DNA of 64,000 bases from Cymodocea nodosa (taxonomy: Eukaryota > Streptophyta > Magnoliopsida > Alismatales > Cymodoceaceae), in assembly GCA_036874045.1 (NCBI GenBank), contig CM072335.1, positions 15,830,001-15,894,000 on the forward strand, in the 5' to 3' direction. The notes under the pieces were generated by a model. That model saw only the letters and a list, made by a program, of their open reading frames with translations. It was not told where the DNA came from and did no database searches. The translations under genes were made by a program, and so were the position numbers. Shown here piece after piece: positions 1 through 11,848 of the stretch (position 1 is its first letter; each line of letters starts with the position of its first letter).

Positions 1-957
1 CCAGTTAAGTTTGAAGGGATGGCACATATATGAGAAATGTTTGAATTTCAAGGCTTGTTGACTCTACTTCCTCAACAGCCAGACTATCTTGTTATACCAG
101 AACTTATCAGTTGTTTTTACTCAAACTTAATAGTGGAAGAAGGTATTCTTGTTTCCCATATACAAGACAATGACATATATTTAACTCCAGATTTACTTTA
201 TCAAGTACTTGGTCTGAAAAATGGAGTTAAATTATCAAAAAGAAAATAGGTTTATCAATTGGGATGGGACATTAAAAGTTTAGCCAAAGATCCAACTGCC
301 AACAAACCATTGAGATTACTAAATGATTTAAATGGCCAAGCATGTTTTATTACAAAAATATTGCATGCTTCATTGTTTCAAAAGTTTGGTCATGGTGTAA
401 AAGTTGGAAGATGTTGTCTTTATGCTACATATGCATTAATTAACCATATATAGGTGAACTGGTATGATATTTTTGTTTCTCATATCTTACATTTGCAGAG
501 TAAATTATTTTATGGTGATATGATTTTGAGAATTGTGGCAAGTCAAACAGATATTACACCTTGGCCACAAAAAAGATTAAAGTCAAGATCTTTCTCTACA
601 AAGAAACTCCAAAAATACCAGGAACTAGATACACCTGTAATTCAACAACAACAACAACAGGATTGGCAAATACAGTCACAATAGCAACAACAACAATCAA
701 CACAATTTTTAGAACAACAGCAATATACAGATATAAATACAGGTATACATACAAATATAAATACAAGTATACATACAGATACAAATACAGGTATAAATAC
801 AGACATCCATTCTGAATTTTTATAGCAACCATCACAAGTTTCAGAAAATGATTTAGATCAAGTAGTAATTGATCAGATAAACAGAGTAAGTACAGAAATT
901 GCAAAGCAAATTTCAAATACTCTGATCAGTATTTTTCAAAGACAAAGAGGCTTGTGA
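1..957 (+). pseudogene. Envelope-like ORF, C-terminal part (element Z)
   Basis: The coding remnant resembles the C-terminal domain of the env-like ORFs at 24340-26588, 46351-48536 and 49248-51475. Shared features are a FEFQGL start motif, LYATYALINHI matching LYATYxLLNRI, NWYDIF matching NWFDVF, and KLFYGD. A Gln-rich stretch and a Thr/Ile/Asn repeat follow, then an amphipathic C-terminal end. It is clearly more diverged than the family A copies are from each other. From memory the conserved block matches what databases call a 'putative plant transposon protein' domain, often labelled envelope-like in plants. I see no signal peptide or clear membrane segment. Its function is unknown. Confidence 0.7.
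640..805 (+). repeat. CAA microsatellite followed by a 12/24-bp minisatellite in the env-like tail
   Basis: A CAACAACAACAACAG run at about 643-660 encodes Gln. From about 722 to 805 a degenerate 12-base unit (ATA-AAT-ACA-GGT type) repeats about seven times and would encode an Ile-Asn/His-Thr-x repeat. It lies in the variable tail between the conserved domain and the C-terminal helix. Family A copies have only the Gln run there. Confidence 0.75.
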
Positions 958-1253
958 TTATACAAATTATGTATTACATGATTTATTTCTTGTAATTTGT
1001 AACCAAAAATATTATGTAAATTGTTTACTACATTTAATGCTCACGTGATTATTTTTTTTTCACAGTTTATATTTAAATAATTTATGCTTAATCCATGAAA
1101 GTTATGCATGTTGAAAAATATTTTTTTTAACAATATGTACTTAGAATATTTTTCTTCCTTACATTTTATTTACTTTTTTATAATGCCAAAAAGGGGGAGA
1201 AGAGATAGATTATTTAATTTATTAGGTTTTGACATCATCAAAAAGGGGGAGAT
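958..1253 (+). promoter_or_regulatory. 3' non-coding region with two polypurine tracts (element Z)
   Basis: AT-rich DNA between the env-like stop and the 3' LTR. AAAAAGGGGGAGA occurs at about 1188-1200 and again at about 1240-1252, the second abutting the LTR. In this lineage the LTR-proximal copy primes plus-strand DNA synthesis, and multiple tracts are a Sirevirus hallmark. Nothing else is recognisable here. Confidence 0.8.
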
Positions 1254-2446
1254 TGTTAGGAATTTTGTTTTGATGATATATGCTTTATTAAAGTTTTTAA
1301 ATAAGTCTAAATAATATTCTCTAAGTATAATAGTTAATAGATTATCAGAAAGTTTCATTTTTATGTCAGATAAGTTAAAGATTTTCGAAGAGTTAGATTT
1401 TCGATAGTTAAACTTTCGGATAGTTAACGTTTCATTTTTGTCGAATAGTTTATGTTAAAAACTTATATAGTTAAGTTATCTACACGTGTGTTTTTAATGT
1501 TTTAAGTTGTCACGTGTTTTCCATGTGCATTCGGTAATGAAAATCAAATAGTTAGATAACTGTTCGAGTTTTTATACGCATGGATAGATAAGACTTCGAG
1601 TTTTATAAAATGACTAACGAACAGATAAGTTTGCTATGTTTAGTCACGTGTTTTACAAGTGCAAAAACTCGAAGAGTTACAGATAAATGTTCGAGTTTTT
1701 ACAGGACTTAAAGGATATGTGTTCGACTAAATCGAAGACTTAGAAGATATTCTACAAGACTCTAGGAAGATAAAGTTTTAGTGAATCTATGAGTGTAGAT
1801 CGTGGAAATTCAAAATTATAGTGGAGAAAGTGGAAACTCAAAAAGATAGTAATTTTGATTAATGAAAAAATTAGTATGTGGATTATGGATTAAGTGGATA
1901 AACATGCTGAACGTGAAAGACAACAGAGTTCAACTACTAATAGAGAATACGAGCTACATTACAACAGAGTATCCCAATCTCAAAAACCAAGTCTGAATAT
2001 TCAATCCGGATCCTTAACTGAAAAGTTAAGTTTGAATATTCATATTCTGAAAAGTTCTCCAACATCAGAAGAAGTTCAAAATTCCAAGCGATTTCAGAAA
2101 AGGAGTTGCAAATGTAAGAAGTCTGGAAATTCGACAACTGGAGAAGAAGAGATATAGAAGCTGAGCAAAGAGAAGGAAAGAAGTTGTGTGCATAAAGATC
2201 AGGTTTTATACAATTTGAAATTAGTTTTGAATAAGAGCTTTATTTTTCTATTTGAATTGTATATCGAACATTACTGTATCAAAACCTTCAAGAAGGGAAT
2301 TGAGCTGAAAAGATATTGTAAATTCTATCTTTACATTAAGAATAGAATTTCATTTACGAGTGTTTTGTGCTCTTGTTTTATTCGCTAGTATTTTAATTAC
2401 TAAAGACACAATTCACTCCCCCTCTTGTGATATAGACGATCTTACA
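1254..2446 (+). repeat. LTR of family B, 3' LTR of element Z
   Basis: It begins TGTTAGGAATTTTG directly after a polypurine tract and ends near ACGATCTTACA after a pyrimidine-rich CTCCCCCTCTTGTG block. It is about 1.19 kb. The same sequence in reverse is at 58556-59761 and a third piece is at 63801-64000. The U3 half repeats short motifs such as GTTCGAGTTTTTA and CACGTG. An open frame of about 87 codons (1894-2157) has a counterpart in the other full copy. Confidence 0.88.
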
Positions 2447-3840
2447 ACAATTGTAAGAAACTTGGACTTCTTTCTCCAAACTGTCCTATAAGGAAAAATG
2501 AAAAGCATAGTAGGACAAATCAGAAGAAGACGGCTCAGAAAACTGAGAAAAAGTTTTACAAGAAAAAGGCTTTGTAGGTCACTTGGGATGACATGTCAAA
2601 AGAGTCTGAATCTGAGGAATCATCATCAAAATCTTCACATTCAGAAGAAGAACAAGAGTTAGAAGACGTTGCTCATGTGTGCTTCATGGCAGATGAGTCT
2701 GAGGTAATATCTAATCCTGAAAGTCATTCAAATTTTAACTTTGACGAATTATTATGTGCTTATCATGCATTATTACAAAAACTTAAAGTTTGTAAACTGG
2801 AAAATAAGAATATTAGAAACTCTTTGTCCATTTTGGAAGAAGAAAATTGTTTCATGTCTACTACTTTAGAAAAGTTTAAATGTGATAATGAAAATCATGC
2901 TAAAGATTTGCATAAATTTAGATTTAATGAATGTGTCTTGCATGAACAAATACAGAATACAAATGCTAAAAAATTAAAGATAGAATCTGGAAATGAAATG
3001 TTGAGAAAAAATATAAATGATATTGAGTTAGAAATTGATAGATTAAAAATGAGAGCTAGATTTAAATTCTACCATTGAAAAATGGAATTTAAGTCAAACT
3101 AAGTTAAATAAACTAACTAGTACCTCTGCGGTGTCATATAAATTTGGCTTAGGATTTGATTATCCTGAATCTCAAGCCAATAAAGGATTTATTAGTTGCA
3201 GTTCAAGTAAATCTAAGATTAAAATTCCTTTTATCATGAAACAAGGTAATAAATATGTAGAAGTAGGTAATTCAAGGGATGAATCATGCAGTAATAATAT
3301 AAACCAATGTGATTTATCTAAATGTACTTCTAACATGACTATCAATGTTTCTAAAAGTCTTGTTTTTCGTTTTGGAAATTCAGTCACTGATGTTTCAAAA
3401 ATGTCAAACAATTGTAGTAAATTGAAAATTCAGAAATCTGAGTATGAAATTCAAAACTCTGGTGTTAGACCAATTATTCATTTTGCATGTTCTTTATCTG
3501 AAAATTCTTGTGTAGAAAAAGATTTTGTATGTACTGAAAATTCAAATACAAGTACAAAATCTTGGTACGAACTTACTAAAATGTATGAGCATGACCAAAA
3601 TAAATTAACATCTGATAAAAATCAGTTTGGTCTTGGTTATACTACATCTGAAAACAGAAAGAATGATTATAAGAGCAATAATGCTAGAAGTAAGTATGAT
3701 GCTAACGATAAACCATTAGTACTTACAACTAATAAGAATGTAAATGATAATGTTAAATTGTTTTTAAACAAAAAGAAGAAATATGCATTTAATGAACTTG
3801 GTCCTCAACAACATTAGGTACCAAGGAACAGTTCTTCTTA
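2447..3840 (+). pseudogene. gag, C-terminal part (element X)
   Basis: It starts at the zinc-knuckle region (NNCKKLG), followed by a Lys-rich linker and an acidic Ser/Glu stretch (KESESEESSSKSSHSEEE). A long coiled-coil-like region rich in Lys, Glu, Asn and Leu comes next (about 2760-3080), then an Asn/Ser-rich tail to the protease. Long post-knuckle gag tails are typical of Sireviruses. Gag forms the particle and packages element RNA. Confidence 0.85.
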
Positions 3841-3849
3841 ATTTGTTTT

Positions 3850-5400
3850 GTAGGAGGAAACAACGTCAAAATGGATCTTGGATAGTGGAGCATCAAGTCA
3901 CATGACCAGATAAAAAAGACTACTAAAAAATTTTACAAATACCAAGAAAGGAAATGTTACATTTGGAAACAAAAGCAAGGATAAAATCATAGGTATGGGC
4001 AATGTTCAAATAACTCCTACTTGTGTTATTTTGAATGTACTATATGTAGAAAACCTAGGATTTAATTTGCTGAGTGTTATAAAACTAACTGATAATGGAT
4101 ATTATTTATTATTTGAAGATGATGTATGCAAAATTAGTGATAAAAGTACAGATGAACTTAAGTTTATTGCTAAAAGAAAAGGTTCTATTTGTATTTTATC
4201 TTTAACTTCTGGTGTAGTTGATTTAAATTCATGTTTGCTAGCTAAAACTAGTGATGCATATTTGTGGCATAGAAGGATCAGGCATATAAATATGAAACTA
4301 TTGCATAAATTATCTAGAAAACATTTAGTGAGAGGTTTACCAAAGATTAAATACTCAAAGGATTTTATGTGTGATGCATGTGAGTTAGGTAAACTTCATA
4401 AAAACTATTTTAAATCCAAAACTGATATATCAAGCAAGAGTCTTAGAACTTATACATGAGGATCTATTTAGACCAACAAGAATCATGAGTCAAGGTGGTA
4501 AACAATATGTATTTGTTTTAGTAGATGACTTCTCTAGATACACTTGGGTATACTTTCTAGCATCTAAGATAGAAGTTTTTGAAATGTTTAAAATGTTTCA
4601 CAATCTTGTTCAAAATGAACAAAGTGTCTCTACTCAAAAACTTAGGAGTGATCATGGTATTGAATTTGATAATGATCAAATAAATAATTACTGTAAAGAT
4701 CATGGCATTCATCACATATTTTCTTTTCCAAGAGCACCGTCTCAAAATGGTGTTGTTGAGAAAAAGAATAGATCACTTCAGGAAATGACCAGAACTACGT
4801 TAAATGAACATAATTTACCTCAAAATCTTTGGGTTGAAGTAATAAATACAGCTTGCTATGTTATTAACAGAAGTCACTTAAGACCTCTTGTTAATAAAAC
4901 TCCTTTTGAAATTATGTTTGATAGGGTTCCAAAAATTTCTTATATGAAACCATTTGGCTGCAAGTGTTTTATTCTTAATACTAAGGATAAAAAGGATAAA
5001 TTTCAAGCCAAAGCGAATGAAGGAATTTTTGTAGGTTACTCTACTAGAAGTAAAGCCTATAGAGTATATAATAAGACTTCTAGAATTATTGAAGAAACCC
5101 TCCATGTAAGTTTCAATGAAAATTCTTTTAGAGAATCTCAATCTAAAGTTGATAATGATGATATGATCAATTTCCCAAAAGAGTTAGAGATCAATAGGGA
5201 GATTGAAGATTTATCTGAGAAAATCAAACATATGAACTTAAATGATTAAACTAATGATGAAAGTGATGTACCTTTCGATGTTGATGAGAATATTGAGGAA
5301 AATCAGAGAAATTGGCGTTATACTTCATCACATCCCATCACTCAAGTTATTGGTAATATTAATGAGGGAGTTAAAATTAGAGCTTTAATAAATTTAAAAA
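3850..5400 (+). pseudogene. Protease and integrase (element X)
   Basis: The aspartic protease region lies at about 3870-4000, followed by MGNVQITPTCVI. The integrase zinc-binding region is at about 4255-4400 (LWHRRIRH, then CDACELGK). The rve catalytic core follows, with VFVLVDDFSRYTWVYF at about 4510-4560, SDHG near 4650 and NGVVEKKNRSL near 4750. The C-terminal GYSTRSKAYRVYN motif is at about 5030-5075. Gene order is copia-type: protease, integrase, reverse transcriptase. Confidence 0.87.
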
Positions 5401-5771
5401 GTATGTGTTTGCTTCTTTCTATGGTGGAACCAAAGAATATAGAAGAAGCATTATTTGATGAAAATTGGATAGTGGCAATGCAAGAAGAACTAAATCAATT
5501 CATTAGAAATGATGTTTGGGAATTAGTCTCTCCACCAAAATGTCAGTCCATAATAGGTACAAAGTGGATCTTTAGAAACAAAACTAATGAAACTGGTCAA
5601 GTTATAAGGAACAAAGCTAGATTAGTTGCACAAGAGTATACACAAGAAGGACTAGATTATGATGAAACATTTGCTCCTGTGGCTAGGTTAGAAAGTATTA
5701 GAATATTATTGGCCTATGCTTGTTATATGGATTTTAAACTATATCAAATGGATATCAAGAGTGCATTTCTT
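5401..5771 (+). pseudogene. Reverse transcriptase, N-terminal part (element X)
   Basis: Recognisable copia RT motifs are ALFDENWIVAMQEELNQF, IIGTKWIFRNK, ARLVAQ, YDETFAPVARLESIR and the YQMDIKSAFL block that ends at the junction. The catalytic YVDD block is not part of this piece. Confidence 0.85.
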
Positions 5772-5789
5772 CAAACAAAAAGAAATGAT
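5771..5789. other. Inverted junction between element X (+) and element Y (-)
   Basis: Plus-strand RT similarity stops at about 5771 and minus-strand RT similarity from Y starts at about 5789. A short AT-rich stretch of about 17 bases fits neither. No LTR end lies at the junction, so it is not a simple nested insertion. It is a rearrangement breakpoint or an assembly join. Confidence 0.75.
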
Positions 5790-6240
5790 ATAAGGCTTTC
5801 TTCAATTTATACATAAAGTCAGGATTTTTAATATCTTCAAATCTAGGTGGTTGTTTTACATAAACTTTTTCATTAATTAAACCATTTAGAAATGCACTCT
5901 TTACATCCATTTGATATAATTTAAAATCCATATAACAAGCATAAGCCAATAATATTCTAATACTTTCTAACCTAGCCATAGGAGCAAATGTTTCATCATA
6001 ATCTAGTCCTTCTTCCTGTGTATAACCTTGTGTAACTAATCTAGCTTTGTTTCTTATAACTTGACCAGTTTCATTTGTTTTGTTTCTAAAGATCTATTTT
6101 GTACCTATTATGGACTGATTTTCTAGTGGAGAGACTAATTCCCAAACTTCATTTCTGATGAATTGATTTAGTTCTTCTTGCATTGCCACTATCCAATTTT
6201 CATCAGATAATGCTTCTTCTATATTCTTTGGTTCCATCAT
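5789..6240 (-). pseudogene. Reverse transcriptase, N-terminal part (element Y)
   Basis: Minus-strand RT motifs are ARLESIRILLAYACYMDF, YQMDVKSAFLNGLINE, VKQPPRFEDI and KLKKALY. It parallels the RT piece of X on the other strand and reaches about 35 residues further. Confidence 0.85.
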
Positions 6241-7830
6241 AGAAACAAACATACACATACTATTTTAATTTACTGAAGCTCTAGTTTTAACTCCCTCATT
6301 AATATTACCAATGACTTGAGTAATGAGATGTGATGAAGAATAACACCAATTTCTTTGATTTTCCTTAATATTCTCATTAACATCAAAAAGTCCATCACTT
6401 TCATCATTAGTTTGATCATTTAAGTTCATATTTTTGATTTTCTCAGATAAATCTTCAATCTCTCTATTGATCTCTAACTCTTTTTGGAAATTGATCATAT
6501 CATCATCATCAACTTTAGATTGAGATTCTCTAAAACAATTTTCATTAAAACTTACATGGAGGGTTTCTTCAATAGTTCTAGAAGTATTGTTAAATACTCT
6601 ATAGGCTTTACTTCTAGTAGAGTAACCTACAAAAATTCCTTCATCCGCTTTGGCTTGAAATTTGTCCCTTTTATCCTTAGTATTAAGAATAAAACACTTG
6701 CAGTCAAATGGTTTCATATAGGAAATTTTTAGAACCCTATCAAACATAATTTCAAAAGGAGTTTTATTAACACGAGGTCTTAAGTGACTTCTGTTAATAA
6801 CATAACAAGCTGTATTTAATACTTCAGCCAAAGATTTTGAGGTAACTTATGTTCATTCAACATAGTTCTGGCCATTTTTTGAAGTGATCTATTCTTTCTC
6901 TCAACTACACCATTTTGACACGGTGCTCATGGAAAAGAAAATCTGTGATCAATGCCATGCTCATTACAATAATTATCCATTTGATCATTATCAAATTCCA
7001 TACCATGATCACTCCTAAGTTTTTGAATAGAGACACTTTGTTCATTTTGAACAAAATTGCAAAATATTTTAAACTTTTCAAAAACTTCTGTCTTAGATGC
7101 TAGAAAATATACCCAAGTGTATCTAGAGAACTCATCTACTAAAACAAATACATACCGTTTACCACCAAGACTCATGATTCTTGTTGGTCCAAATAGATCC
7201 ATATGTATAAGTTCTAAGACTCTCTTGCTTGAAATTTCAGTTTTGGATTTAAAAGAGTTTTTGTGAAGTTTACCTAACTCACATGCATCACACATAAAGT
7301 CCTTTGAGTATTTAATCTTTGGTAAATCTCTCACTAAATGTTTTCTAGATAGTTTATGTAACAGTTTCATATTTATATGCCCAATCCTTCTATGTCATAG
7401 ATATGCATCACTAGTTTCAGCTAGCAAACATGAATTTAAATCAATTGCACTAGAACGTAAAGATAAAATACATACAGAACCTTTTGTTTTAGCAATAAAC
7501 TTAATTTCATCTGTATTTTTATCAATAATTTTGCATACATTATCTTCAAACACTACATAGTATCCATTCTCATCTAGTTTTATAACACTCAACAAATTAA
7601 ATCCTAGGTTTTCTACATATAGTACATTCGAAATAACACAAGTCGGAGTTATTTGAACATTACCCATATCTATGATTTTATCCTTGCTTTTGTTTCCAAA
7701 TGTTACACTTCCTTTCATAGTATTTGTAAAATTTTGTAGTAGATTTTTCTGTTCGGTCATGTTACTTGATGCTCCACTGTTCAAATCCATTTTGATGTTG
7801 TTTCCTCCTACAAAACAAATTGAGAAAAAC
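6241..7830 (-). pseudogene. Protease and integrase (element Y)
   Basis: The protease region is at about 7650-7800 with the SGASS active-site surroundings and TFGNKSKDKIIDMGNV. The integrase zinc-binding region lies at about 7260-7400 (CDACELGKLHKN). The core has LELIHMDLFGPTR near 7190-7230, VFVLVDEFSRYTWVYF at about 7100-7150, and SDHG near 7010. The C-terminal GYSTRSKAYRV motif is at about 6600. The order matches X in mirror image. Confidence 0.86.
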
Positions 7831-10080
7831 TTTTTCTTAGTACCCAATGTTGTTGAGGACCAAGTTCATTAAATGCATATTTATTCTTTTTGTTTAAAAA
7901 TAGTTTAACATTATCATTTACATTCTTATTAGTTGTAAGTACTATAGACTTATCATTAGTATCATACTTACTTATAGCATTATTGCTCTTATAATCATTC
8001 TTTTTGTTTTCAGATGTAGTATAACCAAGACCAAACCGATTTTTATCAGATGTTAATTTATTTTGGTCATGCTCATACAATTCAGTAAGTTCCTACCAAG
8101 ATTTTGTACTTGCATTTGAATTTTCAGTACATACAAAATCTTTTTCTGCATAAGAATTTTCAGATTTAACACATGTAGAATGAGTAATTGGTATAACACC
8201 AGTGTTTTGAATTACATGCTCGGGTTTCTGAATTTTCAGTTTACTACAATTGTCTGAAATTTTAGAAACATTAGAAACTAAATTTTGAAAACAAGAAACA
8301 AGATTTTTAGAAACATTAATAGTCATGTTAAAAGTACATTTAGACAAATCACATTGATTTATATTATTACTGCATGATTCATCCCTTGAATTACCTACTT
8401 CTACGTATTTATTACATTGTTTCATGATAAAATGAATTTTAGTCTTAGATTTACTTGAACTACAACTAATAAATCCTTTATTGACTTGAGATTCAGGATA
8501 TTCAGGATAATCAAATCCTAAGCCATATTTATATGACACCACAGGGGTACTAGTTAGTTTGTCTAACTTAGTTTGACTTAAATTCCATTTCTCAATGGTA
8601 GAATTTAACTCTAGCTCTCTCATTTTTAATTTATCAATCTTTAATTTGAGATCATTTATATTTTTTTTCTCAACACTTCATTTTTAGATTCTATCTTTAA
8701 TTTTTCAGCATTTGTATTTTGTATTTGTTCATGCAAGACACATTCATTAAATCTAAATTTATGCAAATCTCTAGCATGATTTTCATTATCACATTTAAAC
8801 TTTTCTAAAGTAGTAGACAGGAAACAATTTTCTTCTTCCACAATGGATAAAGAGTTTCTAATATTCTTATTTTCCAATTTACAAACTTTAAGTTTTTGTA
8901 ATAATGCATGATAAGCACATAATAATTTATCAAAGTTAAAATCTAAATGACTTTCAAGATCAGATATTACCTCAGACTCATCTGCCATGAAGCACACATG
9001 AGCAACGTTTTCTAACTCCTGTTCTTCTTCTAAATGTGAAGATTTTGATGATGATTCCTCAGATTCAGACTCTTCAGACGTGTGATCCCAAGTGACCTTC
9101 AAAGTCTTTTTCTTGTAAAACTTTTTCTAAGTTTTCTGAGCCGTCTTCTTCTGATTTGTCCTACTATGCTTTTCATTTTTCCTTATAGGACAATCTGAAG
9201 AAAGATGTTCAGGTTTCTTATAGTTGTAACATACATACTTTCTAGATGAAGAATTCTTGTCATTCAATGATTTTGATGTTGAGGGTTTATCATCTTTGTT
9301 CCTTTGCTATTTCCTAGCTTTCCATTCTTTCTTGAATTTCCTAGTCGACAAGATAAAATCCTCGTGAGAATCAGTAGATATATCAGAATCTGAATTAATT
9401 TCGAAGGCTATTTCTTTCTTCATTTTTAGTTTGTTTTGACTTAGTGATTCATTTAATTGAACTTCATAAGCAGTTAAGTTTCCTATAAGTTCATTCATGG
9501 TATAAACATTTAAATCCCATGATTCCTCAATTAATGTTACTTTCTGAGCCCATTTAGAACTTAGGGATTTGAGAATTTTCCTCACCAAATCCTTTTGTTC
9601 AAAATTCTTTCCTAAGCATTTTAAAGAGTTTATGATATCAAGAAATCTGGAAAATATCTTAGAAATACTTTCGTCTTCATGCATCTTAAAGAGTTCATAC
9701 TTATGAATTAACATGTTTATCTTAGTCTCTTTAACTTGAGAAGTACCTTCATGTGAAACTTCTAATGCATGCCACACCTCATAAGCAGATTTATATGCCG
9801 ACACTTTACTAAACTGTTCATAACTCAATGCACAAAATAAAATATTTAAGCCCTTAGCATTCAAAGTTTCATTTTCTTTTTTAGTAATTGTCCAAGTATT
9901 ATAAGGCGTAGATAACAGAGTATATGGTTTAGAAATCATGAAGCACAACTTATGATCTATACTTTGAAGAAAAACTGTCATCCTATATTTCCAATATTCA
10001 AAATGTATTCCATCATATAAAGGAGGACGATTAAGATTTTGACCTTCATATAAAGAAAAATTGCCATTTCCAATAGCCAT
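7808..10080 (-). pseudogene. gag (element Y)
   Basis: The start codon region at 10080 gives MAIGNGNFSLYEGQNLNRPP, the same start as in E3. A UBN2-type gag domain covers about 9500-10080 (HFEYWKYRM, AYEVWHALEVSHEG). The zinc knuckle is near 9185-9240. An acidic Ser/Glu stretch and coiled coil follow at about 8650-9100, then an Asn/Ser-rich tail. The architecture is that of Sirevirus gag. Confidence 0.87.
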
Positions 10081-10273
10081 CTTACCTTAGATTTTTCAAC
10101 CTATTTGATTTTAAACAATCTAAAATGCAATTTGAGCCTTATATCAAGAAAGCTAAACGTATGCTTAGATATTAATTTCTATTAAAAAACAAGGAAGGCA
10201 GAATAAGCAATGATATTAAATAAGTTGGTATCGATTTTATATCAAAGATTATTAACAAAACTCTAATACCACT
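10081..10273 (-). promoter_or_regulatory. Leader and primer-binding site (element Y)
   Basis: Between gag and the 5' LTR. Read on the minus strand, TGGTATTAGAG (10261-10271) lies two bases inside the LTR end. It resembles the complement of initiator Met-tRNA, the usual copia primer. Confidence 0.8.
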
Positions 10274-11848
10274 TGTAGGATCGTATGGCTACACAAGAGG
10301 GGGTGAATTGTGTTTTTCAACAATTTTGAATATAATTGAAACTTTAAAACTCAAAAACAAGTCGAGACACTGTTTTCATAAAATCATTTTTATTCAAGGT
10401 TTCAATTACAATATACCATTCAATTCTCAGAAATTGTAGATGCAATTATATATCAATACTATGTTTCATCTATACAATTTCATAACTACAAACAGAGAAA
10501 ACTAATTTGTAGAATTTAAAACATTTCTCCCTATTTGAGATCTTTCTTCTTCTTCTTCTCTTTCTTCTTCAACAATTCTTCAATGATGAATACTTTGTCT
10601 TTCTCTACTTCACCGAATTTACTTTCTTCTGATACTTCAAATCTTCAGTGACATAAATCTAACCTTTTCTGCTTCACTAAATTTTCTTCCATCTGATACT
10701 TCAAATCTTCAATGACATATATCTTACCTTTTTCTACTTTACTGAATTTTCTTCCACTTGAGAGCTTTTCCCCGAAGAGGTGTTTTTGATCACTGAAAGG
10801 ATTTTTCTTTTGGTGTGCAGGGATAACTGATTAATGAGAATTCTATGCCTTTTATATTGTATCTTCATTTTATACATATCCTCCATGTTTAATCACTACT
10901 AGTTTTCCACTTCTTCACGTCTTTTCTTTTTCCTTCATCGAAATACACATGTTCTGACCCACATTTACATTTCAAATTTTCTTTAATCATTAATCCTGGA
11001 TCTCTGAAAAATTTCCTGCAAAATAAAATTTCTCCTCCAAAATTTTTCATCAACTATAATAAGAAGTCGTTACTTTAATGTTAACTAAACGAGTAACACA
11101 AGTATATATATAACTTAACATTTCTAACTTAATGAGTTCCTCATGTGCCAACTCACGTGACAAGTACTGTAGCTAACTCAATGAACTATCTCCGTGGTGT
11201 TACGCTAACTCAACGAACCAGTAATAAACAAATGTTTTTATAATAAGAATTTTACCACATGCAAAAATAACAACTTAAGTTTTCCAACGCTAACCTAACG
11301 CGTTGCCTTAGTGTTCAATATAGCAACTCAATGCGTTTAGTTATGTTAACTTAACGAGTTAAACATGTGCACCTCACGTGATACAATATAACATTCGTAA
11401 CTTATAATTTCACCACGTGTACAACACTAACTTAACGAGTTCGTCTCTTCTTTTACTCACTAACTCAACGAGTTCTCATGTGACCTATTTTAACCTTTAA
11501 GCCTTTAACTTAACGAGTTCTCACGTGACCTCTATACGAACAAAACTCTAACTTAACGAGTTGTCTAAACGTGCACTATTCATGATATAGAAAATATAAC
11601 TTTAAAACATATCATGCTTTTCAATAAAAACATACGTTAACTTAATATTTAGTTAAATGAGAAATTAATGCAACGAAACGACTAGTTATTAACTTAGTAT
11701 AATTTTAGATCCAATACAGACAGGTATTTATATCAGTAAGCTTTTTCTGTATTAATTAATGATTTTAATTTCTTTTCACAAGCAATAGTAATTGAGCAAA
11801 TATGATTATTTTCATTCAGCACACATCATCAAAACAAAATACTCAACA
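10274..11848 (-). repeat. LTR of family A, 5' LTR of element Y
   Basis: Read on the minus strand it starts TGTTGAGTATTTTG (ending at 11848) and ends CGATCCTACA (10274), about 1.58 kb. A TATAAAAGG box lies at 10848-10856. Upstream of it the U3 is packed with AACTCGTTAAGTTAG-type motifs and CACGTG or CACGTGA sites. Downstream is a TTC-rich region and a G/C-run end. Confidence 0.9.
10848..10856 (-). promoter_or_regulatory. TATA box of the family A LTR (element Y)
   Basis: TATAAAAGG on the minus strand, followed by CATAGAATTCTC. The same box and context recur at 22695-22703 (-) and 53149-53157 (+), so it is the conserved core promoter of this family. Confidence 0.7.

Larger units (their letters stand above)
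1..2446 (+). mobile_element. 3' end of a Sirevirus-like Ty1/copia element, family B (element Z)
   Basis: The order is the end of an envelope-like ORF, a short non-coding stretch with two polypurine tracts, and a 3' LTR beginning TGTTAGG and ending near ...CTTACA. This is the expected 3' order of an env-bearing Sirevirus. The 5' part lies outside the window. Directly after the LTR the sequence becomes the gag of another element (X), so Z appears inserted in X. It is a fossil with several breaks. Family placement rests on LTR identity with the LTR at 58556-59761. Confidence 0.85.
2447..5771 (+). mobile_element. Sirevirus-like Ty1/copia element, family A (element X), partial
   Basis: Plus-strand remains of gag (from the zinc knuckle on), protease, integrase and the first part of reverse transcriptase. 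The 5' side is covered by the family B LTR and the 3' side ends at an inverted junction with element Y. Protein-level similarity to Y is high (roughly nine residues in ten across the integrase by eye), so X and Y are related copies and not a fresh duplication. It is broken in several places. Confidence 0.88.
5789..11848 (-). mobile_element. Sirevirus-like Ty1/copia element, family A (element Y), 5' part
   Basis: Reading down from 11848: a 5' LTR (10274-11848), an initiator-Met-type primer site, gag, protease, integrase and the first part of RT, ending at the inverted junction. The LTR start abuts D LTR sequence at 11849, so Y inserted into a D LTR. The first five flanking bases (ATATT) are the candidate target duplication, with no partner seen. 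It has several breaks. Confidence 0.87.

Noticed and set aside
596-916. Minus-strand ORF of Leu/Tyr/Val repeats as a membrane protein
   Set aside because: It is the antisense shadow of the env-like tail minisatellite, and its hydrophobic look comes from the ACA/ATA repeat read backwards.
1-957. Env-like remnant as an ordinary host gene
   Set aside because: It is followed by polypurine tracts and an LTR, and homologues sit in the same place in at least three other elements here.
2447-9240. Recent inverted duplication of one element
   Set aside because: The two arms differ too much at protein level (about one residue in ten in integrase) and extend to different points of RT.
10545-10600. TTC/CTT-rich runs at about 10545, 21300, 22450 and 31750 as separate microsatellite loci
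   Set aside because: All fall at the same place in family A LTRs, so they are part of the LTR and not independent repeats.
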